From positions 7,295,475-7,359,474 of the forward strand of contig NC_135554.1 of assembly GCF_964340395.1 (NCBI RefSeq): a DNA stretch of 64,000 bases. The letters run 5' to 3'. This document shows positions 53,286 to 64,000 of the stretch, piece after piece. A program made the position numbers and the translations under genes. This DNA is from Glandiceps talaboti (taxonomy: Eukaryota > Hemichordata > Enteropneusta > Spengelidae). The notes beneath the pieces are model-generated. The model ran no database searches and was not told the DNA's origin. It saw only the letters and a list, made by a program, of their open reading frames with translations. Numbering within the stretch: position 1 is the first letter of the stretch; each line of letters begins with the position of its first letter.

Positions 53286-56200
53286 CTGTTAATAAAAAAA
53301 ATCAAAGTGCTAACATGGTCAGCTTGATGGGGTCGCCATCGGTGTCTAAGCATTAATTGTCGGTCCGATGAGTATTTACTTCTATATTGTGTCGTCAAGT
53401 ATTTATAAGAGTTCAAAGTAATATCTCAATGTGAGATTTCAAATGGAAGGCTACAGATAAGAGGAATTCAATTTGAGTTCCCAGGAGCAGGCAGATGGTG
53501 TTAAAACGTTTGCAATGTCGATAGCTAGTCGTGATCGTATCAACCTGTCCATATCTACTCATGAAAGCTTTCACTCAGCAAGACATGCATTTTGACATCT
53601 GGCCATTAAAGTGATATGAATTGTAAATGAAAAGATTTTCCATACTAAGAATCTCTGTGTACAGTAGAGACACGACCAGATGTTATATCCTTACACCTTT
53701 AGCACTGCACACTTTTTAATGGCGGTAATCTTATTAAAGTGACATGACTTCGGTTTTCAGGACTAGCTTTGATTATCCTCTGCAGATGTATAAGCATGTC
53801 CAAACTTTCTCATTAAAATGTAACAACCCAGTGAATCGCAGAATTACATACCTACTAACTGAACTGTTAAATGTTATAACTCAGTGAATGGTCCAACCAC
53901 AGAATTACAACACTTCTCACTAAACTTAACCCTTTGTACTCCGTTCGGCGGTAAATATCCGCGAGATTAAGCTAACACACGCTATTTACAACAGGATAAT
54001 GTAACTCATAGTTTAAAGACATTGCTGAGGGGCTAGCTATCATATATGTGTAAGCTAGGGAGCCATACACCCATTCTGTTATAGTATGTACGTTTGATCG
54101 TGTTTGACCTAAGAAAACAGTGAATTTTACATGAATTTTGAGCAACATTTGTATGAGTTTTTAAAAATGGCGAGAACGCGACCATTACGCACAGATCCGC
54201 AGCAGGATGGGGAAGTTTCTAGGCTATTTTTGCTGTTTTTGTTGTTGAAGATCACTGTTCAAGACGTCAGATCTGTAGACACACATGGGATCAAGGTCCG
54301 CCATATTGGAGATTGTAGTGTCAACAAATCGAACCTTGGTCGTAAAATGACCAGTGTCGTGTCATCGAAGATCAGCTAATCGTAATACTACTATGTCAAA
54401 ATGGCGAAGCTCCGAAATTATGATAGGCATTGCTGTATTTATGATCGTCAGCATGAGCAAGGTATCGATAAACACTGTGGTGCACGGCAATCAAACAAAC
54501 TGTTCTTTGTAAAGTTATTATCTGAATGATAACAATGTCAACATATTTGACATCGCAAATCTGAATGCTATACATAGAATGCAAGGGGACTTGGGATGTC
54601 AACACAGACATGTGTTGCTGTATAATTACATTGCCGTTTGTTATCTTCCTGTATCAACTTGGTTTTACAGTTTTACATGTAGTTCACAAATGAAGTAATG
54701 TAGGTTTATGTATGCATCTGGATAGTTTAGATATCACAATGTGATACATGCCAACGAGATCAACAGTAGCACATGTACATGTACATTGTAAAATACTTTT
54801 TTTTTCTGAATTCATGTAAGTTTATTGTTACATGTGTTGCCCATCATATGTTCAATCCTCAACACTTCTGATGAACACAACCGAAAATATTGTTGATATC
54901 AGATTACCTAAGATTTTCAGTCATTTTGAATAGCCAATTATGTCACGTGACACTGTTGAAATTACAATATCCATATATTTTATACCAGATGCTGCCATTG
55001 GTGTTTGGGACCGTTAGAAGTATGCTAAAAATGTTTCATATATCAAAATCGAGTTCAACAATACACATGTAGTAACATATTAGGGGACTGTCAATTGACT
55101 TTGCATGTACATATACATTGCCACTACTAGTAACAAGTAGCAATAACAATTTACCATATCTTTGCCATTTATCTACTCCCTGACTTCTCATGAGTGTTAG
55201 TGTCTCATTTTTATTTTTTTTTTCTTATATTACCAATGCTAATAAAAAATATCACAGATTCTGTCATTTTTTTAGATAGGTTTCTTTAAGGTCACACAAA
55301 ACAATATTGTTGAAATTTAAGGACACATCATTAGTATTCATGATACGTTAATTGGGAAAATGATTTTTTTTTTCATGAAATTAACCAATCAATTTGTAAC
55401 AGTAGACACAAAGTATGACAGTCTCCCATGGGATGTTCATGGAAACTAATGCAAATTGAACCAATTAAACTAATGATTTCCATAATTGAACACTGCTTCA
55501 TAGCGATCTGTTGTTCATTTACAAACTGTCATGGTATCAACACCTAGAATTAGAAACGTAGCCAGGGAGAACATACTTATTGATGCAATTAGACTTAATA
55601 TTTGAAGTCAACAAGTATTTGCTGTCAATAGTGCCGCGTATCATAAACTGAATGTATGGATACACCATTTCAATAATTAAATAGTCAAGGTTCATTTTAT
55701 GTTCGAGGTCTCTGACAAAAGGCATAGATAGAGAGTAAAATGAGCCAATAGTCTGTACACTAATGTTAGTCATGTAGAGAAACGTCTTGTAGTTCTGTAC
55801 TTCCAAATTGAAATTCAACTTAAAACTCCGTCATGTATTGTGAGGAAATCTTTGGTTTTGGAAATCAAATTTGGCACACGGTGCTTTTCATTTTATGAAA
55901 TACATTTGTAATACTTAAGACTAAATGAACTATAACTACGGATAACACATACTAATTCCCACATCTACTTACGTTGATTGTCTGGGAGTTAATGTATATA
56001 TTGTATCTCACAGCGAACGTAATTATTTCTAATTTACCTCATCTTATGATGTACATTGTGTTGGTGATGTGGAGGTAATATGTGTTCACAGTTTCATACA
56101 GTAATCATTTGCATATGTCTTTATACTATGAACTGTAAAAAAAAATCCTTATAAAAATCGTGTTGGGAAGACCCAAACACGCAACATTAGCCAAATGAAC

Positions 56201-56779
56201 TTCAAAAATGACAAACAGATATTGTCACAGTAAATGACGATGTTGGTCGTATTTCTAATTGGTGAACTATGATTAGAACAATATTGACATATGTTAATTT
56301 ATAGAGGCATAGGAATGAAAATTGGCTATTTATCTTGGAATGACAATTGGTAAAACAAATCTACTACACGTTTTCTTATTTGTAAATTTTATGTGGAAAA
56401 CATATGTCAATTCCTTGTTTGTAACTTGATAATCTGCAAACCGTTGACGTGTGTAAAATGTTTGTTACTCAATGTATTCAATGTACAATAACACACTTTT
56501 TAGAAACCGTTTAGTTTTTTTTTCAAATTTATTGAGTTACAAACAAGGACTTGATGCATGCTATTTCATATTGTATTTACAACTAGAAACATGTAGCAAG
56601 GTTATTTTGTAAATTAAAACTTCAAGATAAATATCCATTTGACATCCACGTGGCCACGTTACTTAGTTATAAATGAAGTGATTGCTTTTCACGCTGCTGT
56701 AAAATACAGTTTTGTATCCCATATTCCAATCTTTTCTTGTGATACAATTGATAGATTTGGAAAGAAAATGCATTACTTA
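53286..56779. other. No recognised gene
   Basis: Includes an 82-codon plus-strand open frame at 54131-54379 (MARTRPLRTDPQQDGEVSRL...) in a slightly GC-richer patch. It has no recognised family, and promoter or splice context is unclear. A 14-bp inverted pair CCTTGTTTGTAACT / AGTTACAAACAAGG spans 56414-56547. Confidence 0.4.
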
Positions 56780-57204
56780 GACCTAGTAAAAGAAATTGTG
56801 TGGTTCCGGTTACCCGACACAACCCCCCCCTTTTTTTTTTACATATTTGAGAAACAAATAATAAAATCATGAAAATTGTGAAGTCTCACTAGAAATAGTG
56901 GATACGGAAACTGACATCAATTTTAAAAGAAAATATAACACTGTGGATGCGGAAATTTGACATCAACTTTAAAAGACAATTATATAACACTGTTTTTACA
57001 ATCTGTAATAGCTGTACATCTGATGGGAAGAAACTAATAACATAGAGATCATATGGAAAACAACGGATAACATAGGTACCTAAACTAGACACTCACACAT
57101 GAAAAAAAAACCAATAGAACACAATAAAGAAATCTACCTGCCTACTAGCCACCTATTCTACCATTGAGTTTAATCAGAACCACACAATTTGTTTTCATTA
57201 GGCC
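56780..57204 (+). mobile_element. PIF/Harbinger-type MITE, copy 3
   Basis: A 425-bp element flanked by TTA (56777-56779, 57205-57207). Termini are inverted: GACCTAGTAAAAGAAATTGT then GTGGTTCCGGTTA on the left; GGCCTAATGAAAACAAATTG then TGTGGTTCTGATTA read from the right. It matches copy 1 throughout and is longer mainly because an internal block (GTGGAT(A/G)CGGAAA..TGACATCAA) is duplicated. Confidence 0.85.
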
Positions 57205-57323
57205 TTAATATATTTAGTTTTACTTCAGTCTTTAACACTGTTGAGTAAAATATATCAAGAAAGGGCCGCCTAGTATCGAAACTAGTCATATAATCAATGT
57301 ATTAAAGTGCTACTAATAATACA

Positions 57324-57354
57324 AACAAACAAACAAACAAACAAACAAACAAAC
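57324..57354. repeat. (CAAA)n microsatellite
   Basis: Short tetranucleotide run. Confidence 0.9.
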
Positions 57355-58966
57355 ACAAGAGAAGTTATTTCGCCTTTTGTTTGAAGAAAAATGAATGGCA
57401 GTGTTCCCACTCAATCGATTGCAGTAAATTTATTATAAGGATGTAAATAAAAAAAACAAAGTTTTTTTAAACATATTTTTTATCATAGACGATATTTGAG
57501 GTTTTAGACGTGAAATTAACGATGTCATGTCTTTGTCCGCGTATCTAGCAGTAAAGTGAATGACGTGCCTTGATAAGTGATAGGAACAAAGGCAGATATT
57601 TGGTTTAAGAGGTTTTAATGAGAAAGAAGACTTCTAATAGACTAAGCTGTCGTTTTATATGGCCAAACGCCATTACTATTACACTATACGGTGATAAAGT
57701 CTCGTGTAAATACCTTAACAGTTACTTCCTTTTTTTCAATTAAGTGCTTGAGTATTAGGACATTACAGGTTCATGTCCGCAAATTTCTCTGTTGAAGTAA
57801 TGTAATATGTACATACATACATACATACATACATACATACATACATACATGATGGAAATGTAGTTAATAATTTCATTAAATTATCCTTCAATGATATTGT
57901 GTAGTTGTCACTTATTGAACGATTTCAAAATATCAAATTTCACCGTCTTTTCATCGAATCATGTAATGCAATAAGATAAATATACAGTAATCGATTATTG
58001 TATACGACTACATAATTTCAGGTGAAATGAGAAACTTGGCACAGACAGATAATTTTGCGATTCTTTATGGAAGTTCGTGGAACAAAACAAAACACATCGT
58101 TAAAAACCTTTTTTTGCTTGATTCCAAGGTAAATTATTAAAGACATTGTTACCTTGTCGATAAAAGATACCAAAACAACATAATATTGTTGTAAATCTTC
58201 CATCCCCTTGTTCCTCTTTTAAGAAGGTTGTTATAGCTATCGTGTCAAACGATACGCGCTTTTTAATGTCGGTCTTTTTACTGGAGTCTAGACTTGTGCT
58301 TTACTGCAAACAAACGAGTCTCAGTTTCTTGTTCATTAATGACAAAAAAAAAACACCTAGACGCCCTAGGTTGTAAAAACGAAATTGAATTCGGTCTGTT
58401 TGATTAGGTAAAGGAAAACTAGTTTCATTGCATACAGTTCGTATGTACTGTAAATTAATACACCGGAGTTGGCGTATTTTTTTTTTACAAGACTGTATCT
58501 TTATCAAATTACATTAATTCAATTTTGATCACTCCTGGAAGTAAATGATATGGTTCAACAGTTCTAAGGTTTGCAGATCAACTGTTAGCCACGTACTACC
58601 AAAATGTATCGCATTCGAAGCGTTGTATCGGAAACGTGGCAAAACCTTACTAATTATCGCTACATTCTATCCTCTGCCTTGGACAAAGTAAACATCTTAC
58701 TAACAATGTAACATTGCTACATGTTATCGTCTGGCTCGAAAAAAGATCTTTCTGAAAATGTTACACATCTTTGTCTGGTTCAATAAAAATACAATAAATA
58801 TTGCTGCATTTTCTTTGAGTGTGATACAATAGCAGAATCACAATCAGAAACAGAATTACTCTTTGCAATAATACGGGAAATTAAAACGACAGTTCAAGCA
58901 GGTAAAACCAAAATAAAAGCAATGCAAAAGATAGCATTACGTATATTACACAGGTATACTAAAACA
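57355..58966. other. No recognised gene
   Basis: Only a short (CATA)n run at 57810-57850 stands out. Confidence 0.5.
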
Positions 58967-59283
58967 CTAGCAAGGTACTAAAAAGAACGACAAATGGTTG
59001 CTGTTAAGAATTGGGATAGCGGATGGGACGAAATACGATTTAAAACGATTGGTTTTGACTACTGGAGCGCGGTATCTACCACTCCTTGAAATACGATGGT
59101 CATAGAATTCTGCATAGAGTGGATGGGAAGGGTTTTTCAGAACACTATGAGCCTTCGACATTATGAGTTTGTTATATTTGCTATAAATAGAATCTACACT
59201 TTCAACTTGTTTACCGGAAATTTGGCTACCCTTTTTGATCATCTGGTTTAGTCTTTCCATCTCATGTCGGGACAAGTTAAGCT
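58967..59283 (-). mobile_element. 5'-truncated LINE 3' end (ORF2 C-terminus)
   Basis: A minus-strand open frame reads LSRHEMERLNQMIKKGSQIS..YSKYNKLIMSKAHSVLKNPS, HPLYAEFYDHRISRSGRYRA, PVVKTNRFKSYFVPSAIPIL and N, then stop at 58967. HPL..EF....SGRR(Y/F)..P..KTNR.K.SFVP.AI..LN is the C-terminal signature of non-LTR retrotransposon ORF2 proteins common in marine invertebrates. Only about 100 codons remain, and the 5' side breaks off at about 59283. Confidence 0.75.
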
Positions 59284-60833
59284 ACCTTGGCTGATTATAA
59301 TGCTGTAGATAATTTGAGAGGCTTTGTGGCTTGTTTTCAATGTTATTAAAGGAAAGGTTGCTACAGTGTAAGTGATTTGGCGACCACCTTCAAAAAATGG
59401 TAGCTCACACAAAGAAAATGTTACTATGCGACTTGAGGCCGGATAATGTAACTTAGAAATATTTAATAGTAAGATTTTTATTGCAATGGTAGTAAGCTTT
59501 TTGTAAAACGGGTGATTAAAATGTAGCAATGTTAGTAAGATTTTTGTAGAGCTAGACGATGATGATAAAACGTTGCTGCAGTGTCAGTAAGGTTTTGTAC
59601 ATTCAGACGATGAAATGTAGAGTTTTGTGAATCCAGGCAAGTTACCATTTTATTAGTAAAAATGGTTATCGAACCAGGAGACATTTTGTTTAAGTTGCAA
59701 TGATTTCTCATGTATTACTTTGCCAGTATGAGTCTCAGCAGTCTAGGAAATGTCATGCAGTGTCCATAATGAATACATTGCCCTCGGACAAATTTGTTTT
59801 TAATTTCCCCCCGGAGGTACGCATTCACTGTTCTACTCTGCTGTAAGTAAAATTTGATGTTTCTCTCAAAGGAAAATACTATTTGAATTTTCCTTTTCTG
59901 GACTAAACCTTTAATCTTACCACCAAATCAATTTAATGGATTAAAAGACTGACAGCGGGATGTGATGAAGCAAAAATAATTATCAACACAACTTGTTGAA
60001 GTACCTTTTAGCGGATAAATCAACAGTTAAGACGAAAAACATAACTATGTTGCTTGAATGTAGGTGGGTAGGGTTATCACCTGAAATTGTAATTTAAGTA
60101 ATTTTTTATTTACCATCAGCAACCTGCCAATCAAAATTTTAGGCGCCTGTGTTCCTGAGAGAAGTACCTAAAATGAATTTAAACGAATTCAAAATATATC
60201 TTCAATACAAAGGGGCACTATGTGTAATCTCTTGAGGTATAACTTATTACCCGTTTAAATGCCTTTCAATTGTTCATATTCATAAATAATGTAATGGGGA
60301 AATTTGTCGGATAACATATGACACATTTTGTCACTTATTTTCTTAATGTGAATAGATTGGCAGTGTGTTGACAATGAGCAAAAATTGGTTTTCTTTCTGA
60401 AGATTGCGTTCAGGGTAACAATATTAGCGGAAGATGTATACAGCACATTCGATCGATGTGTTTTCCGAAGTGCATCGATTGTTGCCTGCTTGTGTGCCTG
60501 GCTGTTTGTTTATTAGTGCTGAACATCTAAGACTCTGTCAATCATTTTCACTGCTTTGAGCAAATCGATTTGTCTGAGTTATTTTTTCACACCTTTTTTC
60601 TCGAAAAATATGGAAGTAAATATAATGTTAATGCTTGGAATGGTATATATTATTGTTGATATTAGTAACAACTCATCTCAGACGTAAATCTAGTTATGGG
60701 AATACGTCACTGATTGTGCTCATCCAACATAAAATGACAATACATTTTAGTCGTTACTTAAGGAAACAGGTTGCCTAGTTACAACAGCTTGAACTACCTG
60801 TCCACAAAAGACAGAGTTTGAAAACTTATACTT
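59284..60833. other. No recognised gene
   Basis: 59284-59650 repeats short phrases such as AATGTAGCAATGTTAGTAAG and TTTTTGTAGAGCTAGACGAT (compare 58660-58780), a weak echo of a minisatellite. The rest is AT-rich with nothing supported. Confidence 0.45.

Positions 60834-62750
<1,917 letters not shown>

Positions 62751-62835
<85 letters not shown>
62751..62835. repeat. (TA)n microsatellite
   Basis: Pure TA array ending in CGCGCGC. Confidence 0.95.
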
Positions 62836-62837
<2 letters not shown>

Positions 62838-64000
62838 GCGCGCTTTTTAGTTAACTCATTCTGATAAATTTGCTCCAGGTCTAATCACTGAACTAATATT
62901 CATAAAAAAATCGATTTTGCGTCAATGTAGAAATTTTAGCCGATGGATAATTTTACAAGAACATTACTAACTCTAAGCAATTGGAACACTCCCATAATAC
63001 AATCAATTGCTCATTGCTCAAATGTGAAGTAAGGTTGTTAAATTTTTCCTATACTGAATTTTTTTTCCCACACAGAGTAACGATGCAAACAGAAAACTGA
63101 CATTCAGATGTTTATGTACCCATATGGAAAGTGTATACTGTATATACTGTACTCTTGATTTCAGCTACAAACATTAAACAAACATCAAGAAGCGACTGCA
63201 ACAACAAATGAATCAACTCAACGTGTAGAAGTGCAGTTTTAATACAAGAAATATGATTTCCTAAGTTGACTTGATTTCCTAGTAAGACAAAAGACCTGCA
63301 CAATTTTGAATATCATGCAAGTACTGCATACTGCATATACCAGATGCTGCCTGAAGGGATACACATAAATACTTTTCCAGTCTACTTAAGCTTTTCGTTT
63401 ACGGCAGCTCATGCTGGTAGGAAATGTGATTTCTTAGCTTGCTCATGACAGAGTTAAGCTTCATGGATATTTCATACCATTGTATCTACGATAACAACCT
63501 GACGACCACGTGAACGTACGGACAGTGAAACCTGTTCAGTTAATATAATTCAACGGTGATCGTCGATCCACAATGTTTTCGTCAATGAGACTAAAATGGT
63601 CAAGTACAGTGTCTGTAACATTAGAAAGTGAATATACAATTATAGTGATTACCTTGCGTGTTACAGACAGTAAACCTGCAACTTAATATAATTATGAGCA
63701 ACGTCCAACTGCAACCAGTTCTTTGTCTTCTCTTCGTTGATGTCATATTGTAAAATATTCATTGACTTTGTTAATATGTTATATGATATAAGGACTGCTT
63801 TCCCATTGAGTCTGTATCTTTGCTACGCACAGATCCCTGAATAAGAGAGAGAAAAACAAATACGTTATTCATTTTACAATCGTAACAGTCTCACAACTAA
63901 AATCAAAATAATGAAAACATGAACAAAATAGATGTAATTATAATTAACACTACGGAACATATCGAACTCACTTGTAAATTGACATCAAAGTACACCCACC
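62836..64000. other. No recognised gene
   Basis: AT-rich to the window end; no supported feature. Confidence 0.5.

Noticed and set aside
54131-54379. Plus-strand 82-codon open frame (MARTRPLRTDPQQDGEVSRL...)
   Set aside because: No recognised domain, no splice partner and no promoter evidence; kept only as a note in the region entry.
54868-54890. CTGATGA followed by GAAA at 54868, a possible second hammerhead
   Set aside because: The bases between CTGATGA and GAAA cannot form stem II, and stems I and III are absent.

Overview
This is nuclear DNA from an animal, most likely a marine invertebrate such as a cephalochordate, hemichordate, echinoderm or lophotrochozoan; the sequence does not settle which. 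Genes are cut into short exons (33-342 bp) with GT-AG introns of about 0.1-6 kb. Introns and intergenic DNA are AT-rich and full of microsatellites, LINE scraps and MITE-like elements. No bacterial, organelle or viral signature was seen.

Region 1 (334-12052, minus strand) holds 11 exons of a Tie/Tek-type (angiopoietin-receptor-like) receptor tyrosine kinase. The order is signal peptide, Ig, Ig, three EGF, one FN3, transmembrane segment, juxtamembrane segment and N-lobe of the kinase. All exon phases agree and give 714 codons. The catalytic loop and C-lobe lie beyond base 1. The ectodomain is shorter than in vertebrate Tie2: there is one FN3 and no Ig after the EGFs. One intron appears to use a GC donor.

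Region 2 (12053-19586) is intergenic: a tRNA-derived SINE-like unit, a diverged 140-160 bp tandem repeat, an 8-bp-TSD foldback MITE, large tetranucleotide arrays and a weak THAP-like remnant.

Region 3 (19587-43131, minus strand) holds 26 exons of a latrophilin-like adhesion GPCR: EGF (split), C-type lectin cassette, two SUEL/rhamnose-binding lectin domains, HRM, GAIN with GPS, 7TM and cytoplasmic tail. All 26 junctions keep frame. The signal peptide and the most 5' exons were not found. The two CTLD exons form an in-frame phase 1-1 cassette inside the intron that divides one EGF domain.

Region 4 (43132-64000) has no recognised gene. It holds a few exon-like open stretches of unknown identity on the minus strand (46.4, 47.4, 52.9 and 53.3 kb), three copies of a TWA-TSD (PIF/Harbinger-type) MITE, a 5'-truncated LINE 3' end, many microsatellites, and the most striking item in the window: a perfect 79-bp inverted repeat (50433-50593) in which each arm carries a complete hammerhead ribozyme core.

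Both main genes are single-pass or seven-pass cell-surface receptors. They are transcribed in the same direction, with the adhesion GPCR upstream of the kinase gene. Nothing suggests they share a transcript.
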